A stretch of DNA of 64,000 bases from Lentzea xinjiangensis. Its GTDB lineage: Bacteria; Actinomycetota; Actinomycetes; Mycobacteriales; Pseudonocardiaceae. Of the stretch, positions 1 through 7,733 are shown piece by piece. Each line of letters starts with the position of its first letter. Position 1 is the first letter of the stretch. The notes under the pieces are model-generated. The model made no database searches. It was not told the origin of the DNA and saw nothing but the letters and a program-made list of their open reading frames with translations. The stretch covers positions 1-64,000 of the forward strand of contig NZ_FOFR01000005.1 of assembly GCF_900110955.1 (NCBI RefSeq), given 5' to 3'. The translations under genes and the position numbers were made by a program.

Positions 1-1662
1 CGGGGTGTTCGGGGGCGGGGTGTTCGGCGGGGGCGTGTTGGGCGGCGGGGTGTTCGGCGCCGTCACCGTGAACGCCGCCATGCCCGCGGCACCGGCCTGC
101 GTCGCCGTCGACGCCCGCACCGTCACGTCCAGCCTGCCGCTCGTGCAGAAGGTGGACCCCGTGCAGGGCACCGACAGGTCCGTCGACGTACCGCTCACCT
201 GGGCCGACACCGAGCCGCCGGAGAACGAGCCGGAGCCCGCCACCGTGTAGCCGACGACCGGGTCGGTGGAGGAGACCGCGCTCCAGCTCACCGTCACGAC
301 CAGCGCCGAGGCCGAGCGCGACTTCTCCCGCACCGTGACACCGGCGGGCGCGGGCGGAGCCGCCGCGCCGGACGAGGAGGGCGGCGTCGACGCCGGAGCC
401 GACGACGGCGCCGGCGGCACCTCGGTGGTCGGGCCGTTGCCCACGCCGGGGTGGCGCGGCGGCTTCACCGGCTCGTTCGGGTTCGGCGGCGGGGGCGGCG
501 GCACGGACGGCGGCGGCGAGCGGTCCGGGTCCTTCACCGGCAGCTCGGGGCTGCGGATCGTCAGCGACCGCGTCGCGCCGTCGGAGTCGACCAGCACGCC
601 TGTCGAGGAACCCGGCACGTTCACGAACAGCCGGCCGTCGTCGAACACCAGCTCGGGGTCGGACCCGCCGGACGTGCGCACGTCGTCGCCGCCGCGCCGG
701 CCGCCGCGGTCGAGCACGACGACCTTGCCGGATCCCTTGCACGGCACGTAGACCTTGTCGCGGAAGACCGCCGGCCGCCCCGGCTTCGGGCAGCCCATGG
801 CACCGACGTCGACGCGCAGGACGTCGCGCCCGACGACGAGCACCACGGCCGAGGACGACGGCACCGACGCGGGCACGAGGTCGAGCGGCGAGGACTGCGC
901 CGCGATCACCTCGGCGTCCGAGCGGTCGGTCGACGACGCCACGTCCTCACCCGTGCCGTCGCGCACCACGACACCGCCGTCGAGGCCGATCAGCGTGACG
1001 CCCTGGTCGTGCGGGACGAGCACGGTGCGCGGTCCCGCGCCGGTGACCGCCCGCTGCGAGCGCTCCTGGAAGCGCTGCTCGTCGTCGGACCAGTCGAGCG
1101 ACCTCAGGGTCCCGCCGTGGTCGACGAGCCACAGCACGCCGCGCTCGTCCACCACGGCGTCCGCGAGCGGCTGACCGGCCTGCCACGTCTGCCCGACGTC
1201 GGCGAGCGTCAGCGGGTCCGCGGTGTGCACGGTGCCGCTCGCGCGGTCGACGACGAACACCATCCCGTTCGCCACCAGCACCTTGCTCGTCGCGCCGGGA
1301 GGTGCCTGCCGGCGACCGGACGCGAGCAGCGTGGCCAGGTCGACGACGGTGATCTCGCCGGTCCGCCGGTTCAGCACGATCAGGCGGCCGTCGGACTGGG
1401 CGATCTCGAGCTGCGAGTCCGGCCCGCTGATCTGCAGGCGGGTCTGCGGCTTGCCCGACATCGGGTTGACCTGCACGACCTCGCCGCGCTGGTCGTCACC
1501 GAGCCAGGTGAGCCCGTCGGACACCGCGACAGACGTCCGGGAGATCCCCTGCCCGAGCGCGGCGCCCGCGAGCACCAGCACACCCAGCAGTGCCGCGGCG
1601 AAACTCGCCGACTCCCGCCCTCCACCGGAGATAATGCGTCTGATCCGGTGCCACCAAGACAT
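1..1662 (-). CDS. Partial secreted/surface protein: beta-propeller-like region, FN3-like domain and NTPPP repeats (3' end off window)
   Basis: The reading frame is open for 554 codons from ATG at 1662 to the window edge, so the C-terminus is missing. A GGGAGGG ribosome site lies just upstream. The N-terminus (MSWWHRIRRI, then a hydrophobic stretch) looks like a signal-anchor. Residues about 50-370 carry repeated short motifs (DGRLIVLNRRTGEI, GMVFVVDRASG, DGRLFVNVPGSS) that suggest a propeller of the YVTN/PQQ kind. A Pro/Ser-rich linker follows, then a fibronectin-III-like domain (VTVREKSRSASALVVTVSW) with a cysteine pair, then at least four NTPPP pentapeptide repeats running to the window edge. 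It is probably an exported or cell-wall protein. Function is not recognised. Confidence 0.75.
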   Translation of the reverse strand, partial: MSWWHRIRRIISGGGRESASFAAALLGVLVLAGAALGQGISRTSVAVSDGLTWLGDDQRGEVVQVNPMSGKPQTRLQISGPDSQLEIAQSDGRLIVLNRRTGEITVVDLATLLASGRRQAPPGATSKVLVANGMVFVVDRASGTVHTADPLTLADVGQTWQAGQPLADAVVDERGVLWLVDHGGTLRSLDWSDDEQRFQERSQRAVTGAGPRTVLVPHDQGVTLIGLDGGVVVRDGTGEDVASSTDRSDAEVIAAQSSPLDLVPASVPSSSAVVLVVGRDVLRVDVGAMGCPKPGRPAVFRDKVYVPCKGSGKVVVLDRGGRRGGDDVRTSGGSDPELVFDDGRLFVNVPGSSTGVLVDSDGATRSLTIRSPELPVKDPDRSPPPSVPPPPPPNPNEPVKPPRHPGVGNGPTTEVPPAPSSAPASTPPSSSGAAAPPAPAGVTVREKSRSASALVVTVSWSAVSSTDPVVGYTVAGSGSFSGGSVSAQVSGTSTDLSVPCTGSTFCTSGRLDVTVRASTATQAGAAGMAAFTVTAPNTPPPNTPPPNTPPPNTP

Positions 1663-1849
1663 ACCGCGCCCTCCCTCGCCCGCCGGGATGCTAACCCCCG
1701 GCTATGACAACTTCGGACGGCGCACGGTTCCCGGATCGCCCGGTCAGCCGACTGGCAGACATCAGGAACGGTGATGACTGCGGCCTGCCAGTTCCGAAAA
1801 CCGAATGGCGTTACGCCGAACCGGTCAACACATAGGGCAGAGTGGTCGT

Positions 1850-2494
1850 ATGGAGATCCCCGGCATGGGACTTGCCAGGCAGGCGCTCGGCGCCGCGCTC
1901 GACACGACGGCCGCCGCCGCCGCGGTCCCGGGGCGCGTGCTGGACCTGATCGGCGAGGTCGAACGGCTGGTCCGCAAGGTCAACGGCACGATCGACGCCG
2001 TCGACGGCGTCGTGCAGAAGGCCGACGCCCTGATCGACCGCACGGCGGACGTGGTGGCGGACGCGGAGAAGACCGTGGTGGAGGTCCGCGCGATCACGGC
2101 GAGCGCGAGCGACGTCGCTGAGCGGGCCGGAGTGGTCGTGGCCGCGGCGGGCCGGACCGCGGACACGGCGAACGAGCTGATCGGCATCTACGAGCCCATC
2201 GCGAAGCAGGCGCAGCCGCTCGCGCAGCGGTTCGTGGAGGAGCTCTCGCCGCACGAGGTGGAGGCCGCGATCAAGCTCATCGACGAGCTGCCGGTGCTGA
2301 CCGAGCACCTGACCAGCGACATCCTGCCGATCCTCGCCACGCTCGACAAGGTCGGTCCCGAGGTGCACCAGCTCCTGGAGGTCACCAGCGACATGCGCCA
2401 GGCCATCCTCGGCATCCCCGGTTTCGGGTTCATGCGCCGCCGCGGCGAGAAAAAAGAAGAGGAGGAAGGTGTGAACGAGGCCGAGAACGGGTAG
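1850..2494 (+). CDS. Coiled-coil/helical hypothetical protein
   Basis: The protein has 214 residues from ATG 1850; an upstream in-frame ATG at 1805 is less likely because it would add a basic non-conserved tail. It is almost wholly alpha-helical: about residues 10-110 form an Ala/Val/Asp heptad-like stretch (AEKTVVEVRAITASASDVAE) typical of a coiled coil, a second helical block follows (ELSPHEVEAAIKLIDELPV), and the C-terminus is highly charged (RRRGEKKEEEEG). It has no signal peptide and no catalytic motif. Related actinobacterial proteins are known only as hypotheticals. The next gene starts 10 bases downstream, so they may be co-transcribed. Confidence 0.7.
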   Translation: MEIPGMGLARQALGAALDTTAAAAAVPGRVLDLIGEVERLVRKVNGTIDAVDGVVQKADALIDRTADVVADAEKTVVEVRAITASASDVAERAGVVVAAAGRTADTANELIGIYEPIAKQAQPLAQRFVEELSPHEVEAAIKLIDELPVLTEHLTSDILPILATLDKVGPEVHQLLEVTSDMRQAILGIPGFGFMRRRGEKKEEEEGVNEAENG

Positions 2495-2504
2495 CCCACT
2501 CTCC

Positions 2505-2771
2505 ATGACCTCTCGCGCGCACGACGACCAACTCACGTGGTGGCTGCTCAGCGGCGTTTTCGGCCTGCTGTCCCTGATCGACATCGGCCTCGCCCTCACC
2601 GAACGCGCGTCCTGGCCCTACGCGCTCGCGGCGCTGCTGCTCGCCGCGAGCGCGTGGTGCGCCAGACACGCGCTCAGACCTTCCCCGTCCTCTGGTGGGT
2701 CAGGTTCGACGGTGCCCCGAACCGGAAGGCCCGCACCCGATACGTCGCGGTTTTCTCGTCTGGGAGTGTGA
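2505..2771 (+). CDS. Small two-helix membrane protein
   Basis: This 88-residue protein has two hydrophobic segments, about residues 10-30 (WWLLSGVFGLLSLIDIGLAL) and 37-55 (PYALAALLLAASAW), followed by a Ser/Pro/Gly-rich basic tail. It follows the coiled-coil gene by 10 bases. Its last 98 bases overlap the end of the convergent lipoprotein gene, so the low-complexity tail may be dictated by the opposite strand. No function is recognised. Confidence 0.5.
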   Translation: MTSRAHDDQLTWWLLSGVFGLLSLIDIGLALTERASWPYALAALLLAASAWCARHALRPSPSSGGSGSTVPRTGRPAPDTSRFSRLGV

Positions 2772-3345
2772 TCAGCCCGAACGAGGTGACGTCCGGGTCG
2801 AGCCTGGCCGCGACGCGGTAGTCCGCCGCGCCTTCCGGCTTGAGCTCGACCAGGTACCCCTCCTCGCCTTCCGCGCGGTCCTCCCACGTGAGGAGGATCC
2901 CGTTGGCGTGCTTCACCTCCGCCACCAGCCGTCCCGGCGCCGCCTCTGGTGAGGACAGCGGGTGCGCACCCCCGCCGCTGCCGCGCGGCCGCGCCCACTC
3001 GTGCCCGTCGGTCTCCGGCACCTCGTCACCGGGCGGCAGGGCGATGTCCACAGTGGCCGACGCGGGCCCGTGCACCGGCCGGACCCGGTAGTAGAACGGC
3101 GTGTCCGGGATCAGGTCCGGGTGCCGGTAGGAGCCGCGCGAGGGAGGCGCGAACTCCAGGACCACGTAGTCGCCGCCGGCCGCGTTCGCGTACTCGACGA
3201 CCTGTCCGGCCGCCCCCGCCTCCGGACGCCAGCGCAGCGCCACGTCGACCGGCGAGGTCAGCTCGGACGTCAGCACGGGGTCCGGCCGCTCCTGGCCGCA
3301 GGCAGCCAGGAACAGCAGTCCCACCAGGGTGAGGCGCCGGATCAC
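2674..3345 (-). CDS. Lipoprotein with two fibronectin type III-like domains
   Basis: The protein has 223 residues from GTG 3345. The N-terminus MIRRLTLVGLLFLAACGQ has a clear lipobox (LAAC), so the mature protein should be lipid-anchored at Cys16 on the outer face of the membrane. Two FN3-like units are visible: about 28-100 (VDVALRWRPEAG ... PFYYRVRPV) and about 140-215 (GILLTWEDRAEGEEGYLVEL ... ATYRVRAFR). The start codon overlaps the stop of the preceding gene (GTGA, 4 bases), so the two are translationally coupled. It probably binds or scaffolds extracellular glycan or protein with its partner; the ligand is unknown. Confidence 0.75.
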   Translation of the reverse strand: MIRRLTLVGLLFLAACGQERPDPVLTSELTSPVDVALRWRPEAGAAGQVVEYANAAGGDYVVLEFAPPSRGSYRHPDLIPDTPFYYRVRPVHGPASATVDIALPPGDEVPETDGHEWARPRGSGGGAHPLSSPEAAPGRLVAEVKHANGILLTWEDRAEGEEGYLVELKPEGAADYRVAARLDPDVTSFGLITLPDEKTATYRVRAFRFGAPSNLTHQRTGKV

Positions 3346-3944
3346 TTGCGCCAGAACCGGACGTTGCTCCAGACGACCGTGGCAGGTCCTTGACCGCTGG
3401 ACGTCCGATACGCGCCGAACTTGTCGTAGAAGCTCGTGCCCGAGCTCGCATAGGTGTGCTTGCGCGAGCCGTTGATGTACGTGCGGTGTTCCGTGGCCGT
3501 GTTGTGCACGGTGTTCACGCGCACTGTCGTGCCGACCGTCGCGCCGGTGGCGATGGTGTCGCCCCCGTGCACGGCGTAGAGCCGGCCGCCGCGTTCCACG
3601 GCGAGCATCCAGAACGGTCCCGCGGTGGGGGCCTCGCGGAACGTCTGCTTGAGACTGACGCGGGTGCCGCCGAGACTCGTGATCCGGAAGCTCCCCTCGA
3701 ACTGCCGCGTGCCGCCGGTGTAGGTGGCGTACCGGCGCTCGGCGCGCTGGTCACCGCTCGCGGTCGAGCAGGTGAGCTGGAACGTCAGGCCGCTGACGGT
3801 GCCGCAGCCGCGTTCCTGCACGGTGAACGAAGGCGAGTAGCCGGTCCACGGACCGGTTTCGACCTGGGCCCGCGCGGGTGATCCCGCCACGAGCAGACCG
3901 GTTGCCAGTGCGAGCCCGGCGGTGGTGCGGAGCCGTTTCGCCAT
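3342..3944 (-). CDS. Secreted polysaccharide-lyase-like (jelly-roll) protein
   Basis: The 200-residue precursor has a Sec signal peptide ending around SPARA (residue 26) and a GAGGAGG ribosome site 7 bases before the ATG. The mature region is beta-rich with features of small concanavalin-A-like lyases: an internal QTFREAPTAGPFWMLAV segment and a C-terminal pattern FYDKFGAYRTSSGQGPATVVW, resembling the KxGxYR...G...VxWxN ending of PL7/PL20-type enzymes. Two cysteines (CGTVSGLTFQLTC) probably form a disulfide. Substrate is not determinable here. It is coupled to the downstream FN3 lipoprotein. A non-catalytic glycan-binding role is an alternative. Confidence 0.65.
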   Translation of the reverse strand: MAKRLRTTAGLALATGLLVAGSPARAQVETGPWTGYSPSFTVQERGCGTVSGLTFQLTCSTASGDQRAERRYATYTGGTRQFEGSFRITSLGGTRVSLKQTFREAPTAGPFWMLAVERGGRLYAVHGGDTIATGATVGTTVRVNTVHNTATEHRTYINGSRKHTYASSGTSFYDKFGAYRTSSGQGPATVVWSNVRFWRK

Positions 3945-4023
3945 ACCGGAACCTCCTCAAGACGTGCTGAGGACAGCACGTTTCTCAGGGGGCGGTGACG
4001 GCAGCGTAGCCGATAATGATCGG

Positions 4024-4911
4024 ATGTTCGACCTCCACCGCCTGCGGCTGCTGCGCGAACTGTCCCAGCGGGGCACGCTCGCCGCGGTCGCGCAGGCGCT
4101 GAACTACAGCCCGTCGTCGGTGTCGCAGCAGCTCTCGTTGCTGGAGACCGAGGTCGGCGTGCCGCTGCTGGAACCGGTCGGCCGCCGGGTCAAGCTCACC
4201 CCGCAGGCCGAGATCCTGGTGCGGCACACCGAGGAGGTGCTCGCGCGGCTGGAACGGGCGGAGTCGGAGGTCGCCGCGTCGCTGCACGAGGTCACCGGGA
4301 CGCTGCGGGTCGCGACGTTCCAGACGGCGGCGCTGGCGCTGATCCCGGCGACGCTCGCCCGCATGCGCGACGAGCACCCGGCGTTGCGGATCGAGTTCCA
4401 GGTGCTCGACCCCTCGGAGGCGTTGTCCGGCCTGAACGCCCGCGACTTCGACCTCGTGTTCCTGGAGGAGTGGCCCGACCAGCCGCAGGCCCGGTTCTCC
4501 TCGCTGGAGTACCGGGAGCTGATCAGGGACCCGATCCGGCTGGCCGTCCCGCGCGGCCTGCCGGTGAGCGAGATCCGCTCCTCCCCGTGGATCATGGAGA
4601 CCGCCGGCATGCCGCAGCGGTTCTTCAACCTGAACTGGTGCCGCCACCACGGTTTCGAGCCGGACGTGCGCTTCTCGTCGGTCGACGTGCTGGTGAAGCT
4701 GCGCTTCGTGGAGCGGGGGCTCGCGGTCGCGCTGCTGCCGGACCTGGTCTGGTACGACCGCGAGATCACCGTCGACCTGCACGAGCTGCCGGAGCCGATG
4801 TCCCGGCTGCTGTTCACCGCGGCACGGGCAGGGCGGGGTCAGCACCCGGCGGTGCGGGCGTTTCGCGAGGCGCTGGAGCTGGCCGCAGCGCCGCTCCGGC
4901 ACCAGCCGTGA
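4024..4911 (+). CDS. LysR-family transcriptional regulator
   Basis: The protein has 295 residues when started at ATG 4024; the open frame extends 34 codons upstream, but MFDLHRLRLLRELSQRGTL is the usual N-terminus of this subfamily. A winged HTH lies at residues 5-65 (TLAAVAQALNYSPSSVSQQL), followed by a LysR substrate-binding domain (LRVATFQTAALALIPATLAR onward). No good ribosome site precedes the start, so the mRNA may be leaderless. The neighbouring EamA exporter is convergent and overlaps the last 98 bases. LysR regulators often control adjacent exporters, but the geometry here makes that only a guess. Confidence 0.88.
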   Translation: MFDLHRLRLLRELSQRGTLAAVAQALNYSPSSVSQQLSLLETEVGVPLLEPVGRRVKLTPQAEILVRHTEEVLARLERAESEVAASLHEVTGTLRVATFQTAALALIPATLARMRDEHPALRIEFQVLDPSEALSGLNARDFDLVFLEEWPDQPQARFSSLEYRELIRDPIRLAVPRGLPVSEIRSSPWIMETAGMPQRFFNLNWCRHHGFEPDVRFSSVDVLVKLRFVERGLAVALLPDLVWYDREITVDLHELPEPMSRLLFTAARAGRGQHPAVRAFREALELAAAPLRHQP

Positions 4912-5677
4912 TCACCAGCGCGATGGCGGCCAGCGAGACGACGCCCAGGCGCTGGCCCAGCAGCACCGCGCCGGCGAGCGCGGCCGCGGCCGGCTCCAGG
5001 GCCAGCACGACGCCGAACGTGGTGGGCCGCAACGACTTCAGCGCCCTGATCTCCAGCGTGTACGGGATCACGGACGCGAGCAGCGCCACCAGCGTGCCGA
5101 ACAGCAGCACCCGCGGCTCGACCAACGTGGCACCGGCCGTCGAGAGCCCGTACGGCAAGGTCAGCGCGGCGGCGACCAGACTCGCCGCGGCGAGACCGCC
5201 GGTGCCGAGCCCCGCCGTCGCGAGCCTGCGCCCGGCGAGCACGTACCCGGCCCAGAACGCGGCCGCCACCAGCGCGAGCGCCACGCCGATCAGGTCGAGC
5301 GCCGCGCCGGTGTGCTCGCGCACGCCCAGCACGACGACGCCGGCGAGCGCCAGCCCGACCCACACGAAGTCCCTGGGCCGCCTGCTCAACGCCGCCGCCA
5401 GCCCGAGCGGCCCGAGGAACTCGATCGTCACCGCCACGCCGAGCGGGATCCGTTCGAGCGCCAGGTAGAACGTGCCGTTCATGCCGGCCATGGTCATCCC
5501 GAGCACGAGCGCCTCCTGGCGGAACCTCGGTCGCACGAGGACCGCCAGCACCAGTGCGGCGATGCTCAGGCGCAGCGCCGTGGCGCCCGGCGCCCCGATC
5601 TGCGCGAAGAGCCGGCTGGCGAAAGCCGCGCCGAACTGCAGTGAGACGACCGAACCGAGAACCAGGAAACCCGCCAT
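4814..5677 (-). CDS. EamA/DMT-superfamily transporter
   Basis: The protein has 287 residues with about ten hydrophobic helices arranged as two EamA repeats, as in RhtA/YdcZ-type exporters of amino acids or metabolites. Typical motifs are visible, for example GMNGTFYLALERIPLGVAV in the first half and IPYTLEIRALKSLRPTTFGV before a late helix. ATG 5677 gives a normal family length. The Pro/Ala-rich C-terminus overlaps the LysR gene end on the other strand, so the last ~30 residues may be non-essential. Substrate is unknown. Confidence 0.85.
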   Translation of the reverse strand: MAGFLVLGSVVSLQFGAAFASRLFAQIGAPGATALRLSIAALVLAVLVRPRFRQEALVLGMTMAGMNGTFYLALERIPLGVAVTIEFLGPLGLAAALSRRPRDFVWVGLALAGVVVLGVREHTGAALDLIGVALALVAAAFWAGYVLAGRRLATAGLGTGGLAAASLVAAALTLPYGLSTAGATLVEPRVLLFGTLVALLASVIPYTLEIRALKSLRPTTFGVVLALEPAAAALAGAVLLGQRLGVVSLAAIALVITAGAGAALRPAPAPRETPAPPGADPALPVPR

Positions 5678-5770
5678 GCGGTCAGCGTCGCCGACCACAT
5701 CCGATCGGTAAAGCGGATGTTTCCGAGCGATATCGATCGGCTTTTCCGAACATTTAGACTGGCCGGTGCG

Positions 5771-6679
5771 ATGAGACGCAAACCTTCCTCCCCCCTCCCC
5801 CAGCGCCACGGCCTGGACGCGGCCCGCCTGAAGCTGCCGGCGGACGGCCCGTGGCCGTCGCTGCGCGACCACCTGGTGGAACGCCTGCCGCGGGTGGAGC
5901 CGGCGCGCATCGAGGAGATGCTGCGCGAAGAACGGATCTGGAGCGTCTCCGGGCCCTTGGGCATCGACGCGCCGTTCGTCCCCGACAGCTACATCTGGTT
6001 CCACCGCGACCTGCCCGTCGAGGTACCCGTCCCGTTCGAGGTGGGCGTGGTCCACCAGGACGACGACATCGTGGTGGCCGACAAACCGCACTTCCTCGCG
6101 ACGATCCCGCGCGGCAGCCACGTCATGCAGACCGCGCTGGTGAAGCTGCGCGACTCGCTGGGCCTGCCCGAGCTGTCCCCCGCGCACCGGCTCGACCGCG
6201 TCACGGCCGGTCTCGTGCTGTTCGTCGTGCGGCGCGAGCTGCGCGGCAAGTACCAGACGATGTTCCGCGACCGGTCGGTGGAGAAGGAGTACGAGGCCAT
6301 CGCCCCGTACGACCCGGCGCTGGAGCTGCCGCGGGTCGTGCGTTCGCGGATCGTCAAGGAACGCGGGATCATCACCGCGTTCGAGGTCGACGGCGAACCG
6401 AACGCCGAGACCCACGTGGCGCTCGCGGAGCACCGCGGTGGCGTGGGCCGCTACCGCCTCAAGCCGCTGACCGGCCGCACCCACCAGCTGCGCCTGCACA
6501 TGTCCGGTCTCGGCGTGCCGATCGTGAACGACGACTTCTACCCGGTGCTGCGGGAACGACCGCTCGACGACTTCTCCTCGCCGCTGCAGCTCCTGGCCCG
6601 CACGCTGTCCTTCGTGGACCCGATCTCGGGGGTGCGGCGCTCCTTCACGTCGCGGCTGTCGTTGTCCACCTGGTCATGA
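5771..6679 (+). CDS. RluA-family RNA pseudouridine synthase
   Basis: The protein has 302 residues from ATG 5771; an in-frame ATG at 5717 would add 18 residues. It contains the RluA catalytic motif HRLDRVTAG with the nucleophilic Asp at about residue 142, and later KPLTGRTHQLRLHM, the conserved RNA-binding/uridine-pocket segment. The N-terminal ~80 residues resemble an S4-like domain (LVERLPRVEPARIEEMLREE). It should convert uridine to pseudouridine in rRNA or tRNA in the cytoplasm; the exact site cannot be read from sequence. It ends with a 6-base overlap with the convergent kinase gene. Confidence 0.88.
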   Translation: MRRKPSSPLPQRHGLDAARLKLPADGPWPSLRDHLVERLPRVEPARIEEMLREERIWSVSGPLGIDAPFVPDSYIWFHRDLPVEVPVPFEVGVVHQDDDIVVADKPHFLATIPRGSHVMQTALVKLRDSLGLPELSPAHRLDRVTAGLVLFVVRRELRGKYQTMFRDRSVEKEYEAIAPYDPALELPRVVRSRIVKERGIITAFEVDGEPNAETHVALAEHRGGVGRYRLKPLTGRTHQLRLHMSGLGVPIVNDDFYPVLRERPLDDFSSPLQLLARTLSFVDPISGVRRSFTSRLSLSTWS

Positions 6680-7567
6680 CACGTGCGTGCGGACCGTCCC
6701 GATCGGCTGCGGCTCCCAGATCCGGCTCATCCGCTCGTGCAGGCGCGCGGCGAGCGCGCTCGTCTTCGGGTGCGTCTCGGTGAACGTCGCCACGACCCGC
6801 GTGCGGTACAGCAGCCGGCCGCGCGCGGTCGTGCTGTACCAGAACCAGTCCTCGTCGAGGACCTTGGCGAGGTGGTCGGTGCCGTCGCGTTCGGAGCGCT
6901 GCACCAGGGCGTCGCCCTGCACGAGCCACCGCACGCACGCGTCCTCGAGCCCTTCGACGTGCCCGCGTTCGGCGAAGTAGGCCTGCTCGGCGGCTTCCCG
7001 CAGCTCCCGGGGCGTCTCCGTGACCGTCGCGCAGGTCGGGAACCCGATGCGGAGGTAGACCAGCTCGGTGACCCCGTCACCGAGCGCCGCGCCTTCGAGG
7101 TCGACGAACCGGGCACCCCGCTCGGTGTACATGTCGTTGCCGGGGCACGGGTCGCCGTGCAGCAGGTCGAACTTCCCGGTGTCCTCGAACGCGAGCTCGT
7201 CCTCGGCGCCGCCGATCTCGACGCCCAGCGCCCGCGCGAACCGCAGGAACGGCTCGGGGTCGGGCACCTCCTGGCGGGGCAGGAGCCCGGCGTGGCCCGG
7301 CCCGGTGGCCATGTGCAGCCGCGCGAGGCCGCGGGCGTAGTCGACCACCCAGTCCTCGGCTGGCGGGTCGGAGCGCAGCCGTTCGAGCACCACGGTCCTG
7401 GTGTCCGGGTCGACGTCGAGGACGCGGGGCACCACACCGGTGTGCTCGGCCAGCCGCAGGGCGGTGACTTCCCGGTCGAACGCCGCCGGGTCGCCGATCA
7501 CCTGCTTGACGATCCGGTCACCGTCCGCCCAGACGCGCGAGCGCCGGCCGCTGGGGAGGAGTTCCAC
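6674..7567 (-). CDS. Aminoglycoside phosphotransferase (APH)/choline kinase-like protein
   Basis: The protein has 297 residues from GTG 7567 (VELLPSGRRSRVWADGDRIV is the usual N-terminal lobe; the open frame runs 44 codons further but is low-complexity). The kinase-like catalytic loop LLHGDPCPGND (HGDxxxxN) and a following acidic metal-binding segment FVDLEGAALGDG are present. Members phosphorylate small alcohols, amino sugars or antibiotics. Nothing nearby fixes the substrate, so resistance should not be assumed. It is separated from the upstream GH92 gene by a strong hairpin. Confidence 0.75.
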   Translation of the reverse strand: MELLPSGRRSRVWADGDRIVKQVIGDPAAFDREVTALRLAEHTGVVPRVLDVDPDTRTVVLERLRSDPPAEDWVVDYARGLARLHMATGPGHAGLLPRQEVPDPEPFLRFARALGVEIGGAEDELAFEDTGKFDLLHGDPCPGNDMYTERGARFVDLEGAALGDGVTELVYLRIGFPTCATVTETPRELREAAEQAYFAERGHVEGLEDACVRWLVQGDALVQRSERDGTDHLAKVLDEDWFWYSTTARGRLLYRTRVVATFTETHPKTSALAARLHERMSRIWEPQPIGTVRTHVS

Positions 7568-7625
7568 GCCGCCAGTATCGCGGGTCGTGGACTTCGTCGT
7601 GGTCCGGGCAGGACCGGGGCCGGTG

Positions 7626-7667
7626 GGGACGACGCCGAGCCGCCCGTGAGCGGCTCGGCGTCGTCCC
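7626..7667. terminator. Strong intergenic hairpin (GH92 terminator)
   Basis: A perfect 18-base stem (7626-7643 with 7650-7667, core GACGCCGAGCCGC) closes a 6-base CCGTGA loop. It lies between the stop of the GH92 gene and the start of the kinase gene, both on the minus strand. No U-tract follows, as is usual in actinomycetes. Confidence 0.8.
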
Positions 7668-7733
7668 GGTCGAGTTCGACGGCGATCTCCCGCCCGCACA
7701 TCCCGCGCGCGCAGGAGATCGCCGAGATCATCC

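Noticed and set aside
6674..7567. Calling the APH-like kinase an antibiotic-resistance gene
   Set aside because: The fold is shared with many metabolic small-molecule kinases and nothing in the context points to an aminoglycoside or macrolide.
7498..7733. Small frame MISAISCARGMCGREIAVE downstream of GH92 as a peptide gene
   Set aside because: Its sequence runs through the perfect 18-bp terminator hairpin and it has no proper ribosome site, so it is more likely a read-through of non-coding DNA.
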